64,000 nt of DNA from Physcia stellaris (taxonomy: Eukaryota > Ascomycota > Lecanoromycetes > Caliciales > Physciaceae), in contig JABSSW010000023.1 of NCBI GenBank assembly GCA_018902385.1, forward strand, positions 604,584-668,583, written 5' to 3'. Position 1 is the first letter of the stretch, and every line of letters starts with the position of its first letter. The notes below the pieces were generated by a model. It was not told the origin of the DNA and did not search any database. It worked only from the letters and a program-made list of their open reading frames with translations. The position numbers and the translations under genes are program-made. Shown here in pieces: positions 36,470-49,599 of the stretch.

Positions 36470-38320
36470 TTGAAATTAAACATTTTCGAAAATTTCACGA
36501 CAATGTTGAACGATGATATCGTTTCAATGTACGCGTTGATATGTATTATACGAAAAAACGACGAAACGTCGATCGAAATTTCGAACGAATTGCAAATATT
36601 CGAAAATATATTTTTTTTCAAATCGACGATCACGTTTTTTTCGCACGACGAACACGATCATGTCATTGATTTAATGTCGAACAAATTTTCGTTTTTCGAA
36701 TTTTTGTACAATATGTTTCAAAAAAAATTAAAAATTTTTCAAAAATACATTCGCGAAAATTTTGCGTTGAATCGTATCAAACATTCGATTGTCGATATTG
36801 ATACGTCGATATTATTCATTTTCAAAAAAAATGAAAATTTAAAATTTTGCGTAAATTACAAAAATTTGAATGCGATCACGATCAAAAACAAAATTTCATT
36901 ATCGTTGATTGATGAAACATTGAATCGTTTGATAAACGTCGCGTATTTCATCAAATTAAATTTGAAAAACGCGTATTATCGTATAAAAATCAAAACGAAT
37001 GACGAATGAAAAATCGCATTTCGAACACGATACGATTTTTTCGAATACGTCGTGATGTTTTTCGATTTTGTCAACGCGTCGACGATTTTTCAATCGTTCA
37101 TAAACAAAATGTTTGCAAAATTGATAAACAAATTGTGTGTATTGTTTTTAAACGACATTTTGATTTATTTTCGAACGAAAAAAAAACATTGACGTCACGT
37201 AAAAACGATGTTTAAACGTTTTCGAAAATTCAATTTTTTCGTCAATTTGATCAAATGTCGATTTATGCAAAAATTTATCGAATTTTTAAAATATATTATC
37301 AATAACAAGAAAATATTCATGAACATAAAAAAAATAAATTCGATCAAATCATGAACGATTTTTGACAATTTCAAAAAATTGCAAATTTTTTTGAAATTCG
37401 CAAATTTTTATCGAAAATTCATCGTAAAATACGCGAAAATGTCGCGTTCATTTTTCGAATTATTGAAAAATAACAAAAACGAAAAACAAATCGACGAATT
37501 CATTTGAAACGACGAAACAATAAAAAATTTTAAAAAACTTATTCGCATGTTCATCGAAACGTTCATGTTGATACATTTCGATTTCAATAATCGAACAATG
37601 ATTGAAATCGATGTTTTAAAATTTGTGATCGCAAAAATGATTTCGCAATTAATAAAAAATTTCGACATCGAAATTCAAACGCAATAACATTTCGTCGTTT
37701 TTTATTCAAAAAAAATGATATTTGTCGAAATCAAATATTCAACGTACAATCAAAAATTGTTTGTCATCGTGAAAAATTTCAAACAATAACGTCATTATTT
37801 AAAAAATAATCAATTTACGATTATCGTAATGTCGAATCATAACAATTTGAAATATTTCATGTTTATCACGTTTTTGAACAAACGACAAATCAAATGAATT
37901 TTATTGTTAAATGAATATGATTTCGAAATCAAATACAAAAATGAAAATTTTAATTCGACAAACGAATCATTTCGACGTTCAAATTACGAAAACGAAAACG
38001 AAAACGATAACATTTGTTTGTTCATATTGCAAAACAAATTTCGAAATATCGCAATTGCGAATATCGCGTTTTCAACGAAATCAAAACAATGCGAAAAAAT
38101 TTTTGACGAAAAATTTTCAAAAAAAAATTTTCAAAACGAAATTGTCGCGATATCGCAAACAATGCGTCGAAAAAAAATTGTTAAAACGTGTAACAAAAAA
38201 AATTCGTACGAAAATTCATTTCAAAAATTTTTCAACAAAATTGAAAAATTGCAAATGTTCGACAATGAATGCGTAAAACGTCGCGCGTTCATACGAAACG
38301 ATAAAAAATTTAAAAATTGA
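36470..38320 (+). pseudogene. Element C reverse transcriptase and RNase H remnant
   Basis: In 36470-37009 the blocks LKFCVNYKNLNAITIKNK and IKLNLKNAYYRIKI are clear. The frame ends NDE-TGA, where Trp is expected, then continues in another frame to FLNDILIYF at 37145-37171 (normally YLDD or FLDD). RNase H follows: FMLIHFDFNNRTMIEID (about 37560-37615), SNHNNLKYFMF (about 37835-37865) and NEYDFEIKYKNENFN (about 37907-37953). Asp in KLDL and in the YLDD box has become Asn. A protease is expected at 36100-36450 but could not be recognised. Confidence 0.86.
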
Positions 38321-38329
38321 ACATTAAAT

Positions 38330-39720
38330 TCGAACAATATTTTACGATATTGATATGTTGTATATGTATCAAATGAAACAAATTTAAAAATCGAAATTTT
38401 GCGACGTTGTCACGACGATTTTTTTGCGAAACATTTCGAAATTGAAAAAATCGTTAATTTCATTCAACGAAAATTTTATTGAATGTATATGCGAAAAAAC
38501 ATCGAAAAATACATCAAAAAATGCGCGATATGTCAAAAAACAAAAAATTATCGTTTTTACGAAAAATTGTCGTTTTTACGAAAAATTGTCGAAATTTCGA
38601 TACAAAAAAATAAAAAATGAAAAAAATATCGATCATGATATGATCACAAAATTTTTTCATTCAATAAATGACGTAAAAAAATTTACGATTCGATTATAAT
38701 AATAAATCGATATATCAAAATAACGATTTACGTTTCGATCAAAAAATTAAAATGCGAAAATCGCAAAAAAACGAAACAATTTTTTTTTCGACAAATTTTT
38801 TATCATGAAAACAAACGAAATGTGATTTGTTTTTCGACGACGTTTTTTTGAAATATAATTTATCGAAAAACATAATTTCAAATCGTGAATTTTTGTTCAC
38901 AAACAATTTTTGATTAACATTGTGTTATCACGCGAAAATTAAACGCAAATTTAATATCGTTTTTTATTCACAAACAAAATCAAACAAAAAAACAAAATTA
39001 AATTTTTAAATATTATTTGCGATGTTTTTGCAATCACAAACAAAACAATTGAATTTCGTTGTTGTTAATGATCGTTTTCGTATACAATTGCGCGAAACAC
39101 GCGTTTATTGAATTAATTTCGTTTGAAATTTTGTTCGAATACATTTCAAATTTCAATTTCAAATTCGATTTTGTTCAACAAAACATTTCGACGACGAAAC
39201 AAAAATTTCAAAATTTGTTCGATAAACGAAAAAAATTACAAAAAAATTTGAAACACAATAATGAAACGCAAACAAAATAAATCAACAAAAAAACATTCGC
39301 GAAAACATACAATGTAAAAAACAAAATCATGTTGTCGATCAAAAATTTAAAACAAATGCGATTAAAAAAAATTGTTCGACAAATACATCGAATTTTTTGA
39401 AATTGAAAACGTTGTCGACACGCAAATTTATCGTTTAAAATTGTCATTCAAATGACGCATTCATTCAATATTTTACGTGTTTTTATTCGAAAAATATTAT
39501 ATCAACGAATTCACAAAATCGTTTGCGAAAATAATTTTGATAAACGATCACGAAAAATGAAAAATAAAAAAAATTTTCGACGTGAAAAAAAAAATGTTTC
39601 GATATTTGATTCGTTGAAAAAAATATTCATCATGTGATAATAAATAAATTAAAAAAAAATTTGAATAACGTCGACGAAACGTTGACGACGTTCAAACGAA
39701 AACGTGTCGAAATTCAATTG
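38330..39720 (+). pseudogene. Element C integrase and chromodomain remnant
   Basis: The catalytic core is poorly readable at 38424-38700. The C-terminal half has FVYNCAKHAFIELISFEILF at 39069-39130. The region after the core shows VDTQIYRLKLSFK-stop-RIHSIFYVFLFEKYY (about 39415-39500). A chromodomain follows near 39600-39660 with FRYLIR-stop-KKYSSCDNK-stop. The first of these two stops is TGA and the second TAA. Insertion targeting to heterochromatin is the known role of such domains. Confidence 0.75.
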
Positions 39721-42114
39721 TCATTTTTCGTCAAAAAAAAAAACGATCGTTCAAACGAAATTTTGCGAAATCAAATTTGAAATTCAAAAAAAAAACGACG
39801 ATTTGTAACAAAAAAAACGCAAAATGCGAATTTTTTTACAATAAATTGTTTCACATGTAATAAAATCAATAAAATTCATTTTTTTAATAATTGTGTCGTT
39901 GCATTGAATATGTACAAATGATTAATAAACATGTTGAAATTATCAATTAATTTTTTTATGCGATGTTTTTTCAATTCGTCGTCGTTTTTGTGTTAAAAAA
40001 ATCACAAATCAAAATTTGTGAATTACAATGAACATCGTTTTGAATTTTATTTTCGTTTTTATCGTATCGATTTTTTCGATTGATTACGATTTGTTCGATT
40101 TTGATAAAAATAATGTTCAAAAACGATTATCACGTTTATTCGACGTTATCGTCGTCGAAATTCATAATTTCAACATCAATCGAAATTTGATTTTCATTTT
40201 TTTTTTTTTCATTCGAAAAATTCGCGAAACGCATAATTGAAAAATTTTCATTGACGCGAAACGAATCGATCATAAAACGTAAAATTTGATTGATATCGAC
40301 GAATCGAAATTTCAAACGCAACAACAAATTTTCAATAAAACGATGTTGATTTGATTTTTTTTTTTTATTGTGTAAAATGTTGTTGAATTTTCACAATCGT
40401 ATTTTTCAAACGCAATTGCAAATTGAACATCAAATTGTCGCGTTTGTGTTTTATTGCAATTGTCAAAATCGTCAAATGTTGTTGAATTCGACGAACATAT
40501 TTAAAAAAAATTAACGTGCAAAATTTGCGAATCGACACGCACGTAAAACATTTGTCGTCGTAAAACGATCGAAAACATTGCGCAAATCAACGCGATCAAT
40601 TGAAAACGCAAAATACATATTTCATGTTCGACATCGTCAAATTTGCGTTTGACGCATTTCATACAACATTTTACACGAAACGTGTTCACAACACGTTTAA
40701 AAAATTACAAAAATTAACACACGAAATCACGAAATCAAATCAAATTTACAATTTTGATTTTGACGTCACGCGAAATCATTACGTGTTTCAATAACGACAA
40801 TCAAAAAAAAAACAATAAATTTATTGTTGACAATTTTGATATTGTACAAATTGTCAACGTCAACAAAACACAATTTAAACGCGAAAAACATTTTTATCAA
40901 ATTGTTTCAAAATAATATTGAAAAAAAAAAATGAAAAAATGATCGCAATGAATTTTTGTGTACGCGTCAAAACGTTAATCAAATGTTCAACACATTTATC
41001 AAAACAAACGACGAACGCGATGAATCGCAAATGAAACGAAAAAAAATTATACAACGAACGCGACAAAACGTTTGTTCAACGACGACAAATTAATGTCGAT
41101 TCGAACAATTGAAAATTAATTTTTTTCATTTCACATTGAAAACGTAACAATGAATGAAATCGTCGTCACGTCATCGATTCATGAATTACAATGAACATTT
41201 CATCATTTGAATTACAATGAACATTTGTCATTGATAATGAAAATAAATCATGTAAAAATAAAAATGAATGAAAATCAAAACAAATTTATTTATATTTGAA
41301 ATGACGCAAAAAAATCGTCATCAAAATACAAATCGAAAAACAAAAAAACAAAAAAACGATGTTCAAACGTCGATTCGAACGACAATTTCAAAAATGAAAA
41401 AATTTTCATTTTTGCGTTTTATCATTAAATTATTTGAACGATGACAAATAAAAATCAAATTGAAATTTTATGTTTTATTTTGACACGAATAAATTATCAC
41501 GCGTAAAATCAAATGACACGAATAAAACGTAAAAAAATCGTTTTTAAAACAAAAAAAAAACGAAACAAAAAACAAAAAAACATTGTTCAAAAATCGATTT
41601 GAACGATTATTTTTAAAATCAAAAAATTTTGATTTCAACGTTTTATCGTTAAATCATTTGAATCATACAAAAATTGATTTAAATTGTTTATTTCAATGTC
41701 AAAAAACAAAACGTGCTCGAAAATCAAAAATTACGTTCAAAAAAATTGAATTCGCGAAAAACAAACGTCGCAAAAACGTTTGTTTTCGTTTGTTCAACAA
41801 AAACAACAATGTATTGATGATTCGAACAAATATTGATTTGAACATATTCGTGTCGTATATCATGAATGTCGTGATATATCGCAAATGACAACATCACGAT
41901 TAACAAAAAAATTATCGCATAATCGCGAACATCAACATTGAAAATTACAAAAAAATTTTAATTGAAAATCGCGCAAACAAAAATTGACGTCACGCAAAAA
42001 ATTATTTTCACGAAATTTTTTTAAACGAAAAAATTGAAAAATCGAATGAATTACACGCAAAAAAAACATCGACGATTCGATTTTGAAAATCAAAATTTTA
42101 AAAAAAAAAACAAT
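39721..42114. other. Element C region between integrase and 3' LTR
   Basis: Short frames on the minus strand (40136-40327, 40501-40689, 40875-41066) are Cys-containing (CCMKC, CFDKC), but none is recognised. They may be parts of an additional antisense gene like the one proposed in H. A tandem duplication with a period of about 224 bp (41337-41440 and 41561-41664) lies near the end. Confidence 0.4.
41337..41664. repeat. Imperfect tandem duplication, period about 224 bp
   Basis: The block gttcaaacgtcgattcgaac with its downstream 80 bp at 41361 recurs in altered form at 41585 (gttcaaaaatcgatttgaac). Both copies follow an A-rich run with repeated caaaaaaac. The differences include AA/CG changes and so are not only of the local C-to-T type. 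Confidence 0.7.
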
Positions 42115-42335
42115 TGTCATGTCATGTCAAAATCGTCAAACACGTTAATTTGATCGAATTTAACGTTTTGATCGATAAAATATAACATTTCGAAAATTTT
42201 CATTTTTTTTCGTTTTCACGATTCAATTTTATCATTATTCACAATGTTATCACGATGATTCATCATCGTTTCGTAAACATTGCGTTTGTTTGTAATCATT
42301 TTCGATTCATTCAATCGTATATTTTGTTCGAATCA
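42115..42335 (+). repeat. Element C 3' LTR (3' boundary approximate)
   Basis: This is the partner of 34419-34632. Beyond about 42325 it joins sequence belonging to gag-only copy D, so D may have inserted at or into this LTR. Confidence 0.72.
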
Positions 42336-44110
42336 AAAATCACGAAAAATTTCTGCGATTCATATTTTCAAAAGTTTTCAAAATTTTGTTCATTTTTTTC
42401 ATTTTTCAAACGTTCGAATCAAATCACGAAAAAATTTCTGTTCAAAAGTTTTCAAAATTTTGTTCATTTTTTTCAATTAATACAATCAAATCAATATGAA
42501 AAACGACGAAAAAATCAACAATTGTTTCATTATTTTTTGTTTCGTTCGTAACATTATCAGAACAAATATTTGAATTTTCAGAAAATCAAATTCAGAAATT
42601 TTCAATTGTCAATTTTTTTTTTTCGAACGATACAGTCAAATCAATATACGAAATTCAGAAAATTTCAACTGTTATCATTTTCAAAAAAAATTGTTTTATT
42701 TGTCGAATTGATGATTTTTTCAATCAAAAATCATTATTTCGAATTTTTTTCGTGTCATGAAACATTACGTTATAAATTGAAACAACAATTCGTTCGTCGT
42801 GCATATCAACGACAACAAAAAATTCAAAAACAAGTCGAATTGATCGAACAAAAATTTCGAAAACAAGATTTTCATTTTTCGATCAATGCAATCAATTTAA
42901 TATGCGAAATCGAAAAAAAATCATACATCACGCACGTTGAATCATTGATTTTCGCAATATCAAAAAATTTGACATCGAATACAAAAACATTTTTGCAATT
43001 TGTTTCGTCAAAATATTCGAATTTTTAATTACATGTATTCAATTTTGCATCAAAATTGATAAAAAATACATCAATTCAACGAATCGTTTGCGATCGAACG
43101 ACATGTCGACGTTGCAATCAAATATTCAATTTCAATAACAAATTTCACGAACATATACGTCAATATCATGTTCGAAAATTTATTAAAAATTTTAATCTTC
43201 GAATTTCGACATTAGAATTTGCATGCAAAATCGCAAAGAAATCAGCGATCGTTTGTTCATTTGTTTCGTTTGTTTCGCAAAAATCTTTTATTTTTTTTGC
43301 AATATCAAAAAGTCAAAAATTTTGATTTTCAATAATTTTCGAATCAATTATCGCATCAACGCGTTCGTGTTTTTTTTTTGCGACATTCGAAATTGCATCA
43401 AAACGAACGAAAATTGCAACGTTTAAACGTTCGTTTACTTTTTCGTTTACATTTTTACGAATTTTCGTTCGAAAACATCAAGAAATTTATTTTCAAAAAT
43501 CACATTTGATTATGAATGATTTCATTCGTATGTTTGTTGAAAAATTTAAATCATTTGATTTGCGACAACATCATAATCGTCATTTTTTTCAACAAAATTT
43601 CGATATTCGTCAATTTTGTTCGATCAAATTCGATTTCATTATCGAAAATCTGTTCGAAATGTTCGATGAAAAATTCACAAAAAAAAATCTATTTCAAAAT
43701 CAAAACAACGTGTTTTTTCAAACATTTTCAAATCAATCGCGAATTACGATTTATTTCAAGTTTACAATCAATCAAAAATCGTCGATTAATCAAAATTCGA
43801 AAAATTCAAAATCGAAAAATTTGAATCAACACATGTTTGCGAAATTAATTCGCATTGTTTTCAGCAATAATTTGTTTGAAAAATCGATCAAATTATCGTA
43901 CAAAATGTTCGATGTTTTTGCGTCGATTCGAAAATTTCTTTTTTTATTTTCATATTTTTTCGTTTTTTTTCGACTTTTTTTTTTGTTTTCGTATTCGTTT
44001 CGACTATTTTCGTTGCAAAAATAAATTGTATTAACGTTTATCAACAAATCATTTCGATCATTAATCGTGTCAATATTGAATTAGTCGTTTCGAAACGAAA
44101 TTGAAAAAAA
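42336..44110 (+). pseudogene. Copy D: decayed gag-only element
   Basis: Plus-strand frames 42570-43028, 43056-43325 and 43506-44024 give, in order, a Gln-rich coiled-coil stretch (QRQQKIQKQVELIEQKF), a C2H2 finger C-x2-C-x12-H-x4-H at 43104-43169, a Ser/Phe-rich stretch, and the conserved core with NLFEMFDEKF and ITIYFKFTINQKSSINQN. These match the undamaged element part by part. The tail ends with tcgtttcgaaacgaaattga and an A-rich tract (44085-44110), identical in B and E, which marks the 3' end before the LTR. A repeated block (atcacgaaaaatttctg) occurs at 42344 and near 42425 in the leader. The LTRs are not recognisable. Confidence 0.75.
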
Positions 44111-44158
44111 ACGAAAAATAAAATATTCGAATATTCAATCACGAAACATTTTTATAAA

Positions 44159-44535
44159 CAAATATTTTGCATACACGTTTTATTGAATGAATCGTACACA
44201 TCGATTATCGCATGCGTTCAAATATCGATGAATTAATCGTTGTTACGCGAATTTTGTTAATATAATGAAATTGTTCGTTTCATAATATAATCGATTTAAA
44301 ATTTTCGAATTTTTAAAAATGTTGACGCGTTGTTTGCTTACTAATAATCGTCGAAATTATTCGTAAAAAATTGTATGAATTGATCATTTTTTAACAAATT
44401 TATTACATTCATGTTTTGTTGAATGCAATGTACATATCAATTTTCGTATATGCGTAAATATCAATGCATTAAACGTTGTTGCGAAAAGTTTATCAACATA
44501 ACGAAATTGTTCGTTTCATTGTATAATTCGTTTGA
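44159..44535. repeat. Imperfect tandem duplication, period 236 bp
   Basis: The stretch at 44159-44295 resembles 44396-44535; the shared core gaaattgttcgtttcat starts at 44267 and 44503. It falls between copies D and E, so it may represent their LTRs (3' of D and 5' of E) in decayed form. This was not proven. Confidence 0.6.
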
Positions 44536-44599
44536 TGTTGCAAGAATTCAACATTTATATTAATGTTTTCATTACATTCAAAAGTTCGAATTTTCGATT

Positions 44600-45655
44600 T
44601 TTTACATTATTTTAAACTTTATCAAATTCAACAGAAATATGTTTTCGTACATGTTTCAATCATAATTTGTGACAAACAATTGAATCGAACATTGCGAATT
44701 TCATTTCGTAACAAAATTTCGTCGATCAAAATCAAATATCTGAATCATTAACGAATTTCGATTTTTTTTTTTTATATTTTTATTCAGATTAATACAATAT
44801 TTATCAAATCAAAAAATTCGAATTTTCGAATTTTCACACTGAAAATCACATTTAAATTCATGAAAAAATCAATTTCGTCTGTTTCGTCGATTTTTCTTGC
44901 AACATTTACATCGATATTTGATTCAATATTATCAAAATATTTGCATTTTTTTATTGCGACATTCAATATCACATTCAAATCGATGAAAAATTTATCAATC
45001 AATTGTTCATTTACAATTTCGATTTCATTTTTTCGAACATTTGTATCAAAACATCAGAAATTTTATTTCATTATCGATGATTTGATTCACATATTTCGTG
45101 AAAAATTTAAATTATTTGATTTGCGTCAATATCAAAAAAGTTTTGCGTTTTCGCAAAATTTCGACATTCGTTCATTTCGTCAATCACGTTTTTTTTTATA
45201 CATCAATTTCGAATAATTTTTTATTTTATGTTTGCAATCAATCAAAAGACGTCGATTAATCAAAATTTGAAAAATTCGAATTCGAAAAATTTTCAACAAC
45301 ATACGTTCGCGAAATCGAATCGTTTTGTTTTTGTTTTGTCAAAAAAATCGATTTTTTCGTTATACAAAAAATTAAACATTTTTTACATTTCGTTGCAATC
45401 AAAATTTTTATCAAAATTTTCATTCACATAATTTCGATTTACGTTTTTGTTTTTGTTTTCGTCGAATTTTCGATTTTCGATTTCAAATCACGTTTGTTGC
45501 ATTTGTTTCGATTATTTTAATTTTCGCAATGATTCGTTCAATTATTCACGTTTTAATTAACGATATTTTTCGAATCGTCGATCGATGAAAAAAGTCGAAA
45601 AAATAATTAATCGTTTCGAAACGAAATTGAAAAAAAACGAAAAGTAATATGACGA
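44600..45655 (+). pseudogene. Copy E: decayed gag-only element, closest to B
   Basis: The first 100 bp (44604-44700) are the reverse complement of 13180-13262, and the next stretch is the reverse complement of 4312-4353. E thus shows element B uninterrupted. The frame 44860-45216 has a Ser-rich start and IDDLIHIFREKFKLFDLRQ. The frame 45228-45431 has INQKTSINQN and SKNFQQHTFAKS. No finger-coding part is visible, so E appears internally shortened. The 3' end tcgtttcgaaacgaaattga plus A-rich tract lies at about 45610-45650, followed by sequence similar to the B LTR (tttttattttatcacatcga at 45690). Confidence 0.75.
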
Positions 45656-45844
45656 ACGTACATCGAATTCAACATTTAACAAAATTAACATTTTTATTTT
45701 ATCACATCGAATGATAAAATCGAAATTCGTTTATGATCAAATTTTTTGTATATGTTTTCGCAAATTTATTAGATATTTGTTTTTCATTTCGATATTTTCG
45801 TGTAATTATGTATTAATATTATATCAATGTATAATATTTCACAC

Positions 45845-46342
45845 GCATAATGTTTATATATACAAATAAAAAATCAATATTTTAATGAAACGAATTTGAT
45901 TGAATGATTTAACGATTAAAATTGTAAATAAGTATTTTTCATTCAAAAAATCGCGAATTCGAATCGTATAATGAACAAAATGCGTAAAAAATGATAAACA
46001 ATTCGTTGAATTTCATAATTAAAAACGCGCTTTTTGATACGAATGAAAATTTTCAAAATAATTGTATTAATAATTTGAAATCATTGTTAACATGTGAAAT
46101 ATAACAAACAATAAATATTATTTTTTTGTTGTTGTAACAACGTCGAAAATTGATATTGAACGCAAAACAGAAAAAAAAATTAAAACGTTGACGAAACAAC
46201 GACGATTGCACAAAAAAATGACAAAACAAAATCGTAACGAAATGATATACGAATCGAAAAAAAAATGTTAAAAACGTCGATCGAAAAAATAAAAACGATG
46301 TAATAATATTGACAAAACGAATGATAAAAAAAAAACGAAAAA

Positions 46343-46374
<32 letters not shown>

Positions 46375-47060
46375 AAAAAAAAAAACGAATCGAACAAATG
46401 TTTCGACAAATTTCTTGATTTGAATTGTAAAAAAAAAAAACGTAACAAATCGTAAAATTGTTAATAATTAAAAAAAAAAATTGCAAAAAACGAAAAAAAA
46501 AACGAATCGAACAAATGTTTCGACAAATTTCTTAATTTAAATTATAAAAAAAAAAAACGTAACAAATCGTAAAATTGTTAATGATTAAAAAAAATCAATT
46601 TCATGTATTGATATGAAAAACGATTTATTTCGTCGTTATCGAAAACATGATCGCACGATTACAATTGAACGTGTATAAAATTTACGACGTGATAAAAATT
46701 CAAAAACGCGTTGAATCGTGTCAAAAATACGTTTTTGAAATTTAAAATTTCGAATTACAATTCATCGTCATGATGAAAAAAATATTGCAACAATGTAATA
46801 TAATGATTGCAAATTGAAACAAAAAAACGAAAAAAATTGCGAAAACGAATAATAAATTAAACGAATTTGCGAAATTAAATTTTGTCGATTTCGTAATATT
46901 AACATCACGAAATCATAATTATAAATTTATATGAAATAAAAACATTAAAACAATTTTATCACGATTAATGCACAATCGATATAACATATAATATTTATTT
47001 TTGAAAAAATTTATATTAATGTTTTCGCACGAATTGAAAAATTGAACATCGAAATTTAAA
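45845..47060 (+). repeat. Left arm of a large inverted repeat
   Basis: This arm is the diverged reverse complement of about 49600-50885. Matching landmarks (left and right): caatattttaatgaaacg near 45885 with the segment near 50820; gtgaaatataacaaacaata at 46096 with the segment near 50595; aacgatgtaataatatt at 46297 with 50403-50419; and gtcaaaaatacgttttt at 46719 with about 49930. The sum of paired coordinates stays close to 96,700. The inner edge is uncertain. Confidence 0.8.
46329..46588. repeat. A-rich run and two-copy tandem repeat, period 117 bp
   Basis: An almost pure A tract at 46329-46384 precedes two copies (46386-46470 and 46503-46588) of a unit beginning cgaatcgaacaaatgtttcg and containing aacaaatcgtaaaattgtta. 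The second copy has TTAATTTAAATTA where the first has TTGATTTGAATTG. These are TG/TA changes, which are not the main local type. Confidence 0.85.
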
Positions 47061-49599
47061 AAACAAAATTACATTAAATTAACATGAATAAAAATCAAAT
47101 ATAACAAATTCATTTTAACATCATTGTTTTTATGAATACAATATGCAAAAAACATCGATTTGACAACGATAAATATATTTTTTTTCATAAATTGTTATAA
47201 TGATTACACGTTATCAATTTTTTGAATTCGAAACGATGTTTTTTCAACAATATTATTTTCATGTATTATTGTTTTTTTTGTAATTCATAATGTAAATTGT
47301 GTTTTGATTTTACGTTATCGTGATTTTTAAAAATAAATATTTTCGATTAAAAAAAACAATGAAAATATGAATATTTTTTCGATATTTAAATTATTTTTTA
47401 ATATATTATATTCGTACGTTGACGAAAAATGACAATTAAAATTAAATAATCGTTAATTTTTTTGTTTGATATTATGCAATTACGATAATATTGTTCATTT
47501 CATTAACAACGATATTTTTGATAAATTGTTATTGTTTCAACATGTAAATATTTTCGCGTCAACATATATTTATCATTAACGTCGTTTGTAAAATTATTTT
47601 TGTTTATATGAATTTCAATTTTTTTTTTTTGTTGTTTAAATATCACGATCATTATTATCATGTTTCGTAACGCGAATCAATTAATCATTTGTAAATGTAT
47701 TATTGAATCGAAAATGTATATGATTTTTGATATATGTTTAAACGTATTCGATGAAATTATTATCAACGTCAATATTTTCGTCGTAAATAAAAATACGAAA
47801 AAATACGCACACGTTGATTGATATATGCGAAATTTCGTCAACGTTTATCAAAAAACGAATTTTTTCAATTTATTGAAATTTACGACAATTATATAATTTT
47901 TTTGACGAACGTCAATCGTTTCGTTTCGTTTCAAATTATTCATTCGAAACAATTGAAAATTTTGATTATTCAAATAAATTTCGAATTTCAATGTTTATAA
48001 CATTGTTGACGCAATTTCAAATTATCGATCGAAATGTTCGTTCGTTTTGCATTTATTACGTCGTTACGAACAATCGTGTTTTTCGCGTTTGTCGTCAAAT
48101 CAAAACGCAATTTGAAACATACGACGAATATTGATGAAAACACAAAACGTCGAAATATTTATTGAATATGTTTTTTTTTTTCGTTTTATTCGAAACGAAT
48201 AAAACGATTATTGATTTATGATGTAAATTCGATACGCGTAAAATTTGCAATCGCAAAAATAATATTTTCGATTTTTTTCAAAATTAAAAATTTTTTTGTG
48301 CATAACAAAAACACGCGAATTCGTATCAATGTTATAAAAATAACATTGTCGAATTTCGAAACGTGTTTTTCGCAACGACAATCAAATTGTCAAAAATTGT
48401 TCATCAATCAATTTACGACAAATCGCGAACGATTACAAAAAATCGATTTCAATATCGACAAAAATAAATTATTATTTTCGTTTCAAAATGAAAACGAATT
48501 CATGAATATAAACACAAAAATTCATTTTGAACACGACGACAATTTCGACGATTTCGAATTTGACGATTTCGAAATCGAACGATTCGATTTTATCGAATTT
48601 CAAATCGTTATTTTCGCATCAATTGAAAAAATAAAAATTTCGAATTTTCGTTTTACAAAAACATTTACAATTTGAATTTCAAAATCGCGTCGTTTTCGCG
48701 TCGCAAAAAAAATTGTAAATGTGTTTTTTAAAAAAATTTGAAAAAAATTCATTTTTTTGATTTATAAAAAAAAATATCAAACGATGTTGAATGAAAACGA
48801 AAAAAAAATATTGAAAATTGTGTTGACGAAAAAAATCAAACAAAAAAAAATGTATCAAACGTTGACGAAAATATCGTTTTCGAATATTCAAATGAAAAAT
48901 GTCGAATCAAACGACGAAAACGAAAAATAATGAAATGAAATTGTGATTTGAAATAAAATTGAACATAATTGAATTTTTGTTTCGAAAATAATCATGTTAT
49001 GTGTCGATTTTATTGCATTTTTCGTTATATACGAAATTGCAAAAAAATAATTTGTATTGTTGTTTGATTATGAATTTTTTTGAATTTTTTTGAAACAATC
49101 ATGTTTTTTTCGCGATTGTAAAACATCATTTTGTAATTTATATTAAATTTTTTCAACAATTAAACGATGCGAATAAAACGCGAAATTTGAAAAAATAAAA
49201 TCGAACGTGTTGCGACGCATAAAAAAAAATTTGACGTCGAACGTTAAATGTTTAAATATTATTTCAATAATCATGTATTGAGAAATTTTGTTATAAAAAA
49301 CGATTTTATTGCAAACATCGTCATACACGATATTGTGAAAAAATTGACATTATTCGTATCAAAAAAATTTGCATTGTATTTATTTTTCATTTATAAATTT
49401 CGTTGATTCGTTTTTTTTTATTTTGTTGTTTTTTTATATCATTCGTACGAAAATGTTTTTTAATAAATGCGATTGATTAATAAACAATTTTTTTGTATTT
49501 AATAAATTTGATATTATTAAACAATTATTTTTTATAAATTGTGATTTGATTTGATTTTGTTAATGTTAAAATGTTTTGATGATATTTAATTTTTGTTTT
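47061..49599. other. Interior of the inverted-repeat structure
   Basis: The centre holds plus-strand frames 47818-48000 and 48211-48675, the latter ending in an acidic Asp/Phe-rich stretch (DDNFDDFEFDDFEIERFD). They could be remains of a transposase or another mobile-element gene, but no catalytic motif was identified. The rest is AT-rich and degraded in the usual way. Confidence 0.45.

Larger units (their letters stand above)
34419..42335 (+). mobile_element. Element C: full-length degraded chromovirus
   Basis: Related repeats at 34419 and 42115, both starting TGTCATGTCATGTC, act as LTRs; their 3' ends are uncertain by about 40 bp. Between them lie gag with a CCHC knuckle, reverse transcriptase, RNase H, integrase and chromodomain in plus orientation. 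About 2.4 kb separate the chromodomain from the 3' LTR, more than in A. No target duplication could be confirmed because the LTR ends are blurred. Confidence 0.82.

Noticed and set aside
46329-46588. CRISPR-like or regularly spaced repeats
   Set aside because: Only two long units with A-rich DNA between them; no short identical repeats with unique spacers occur anywhere in the window.
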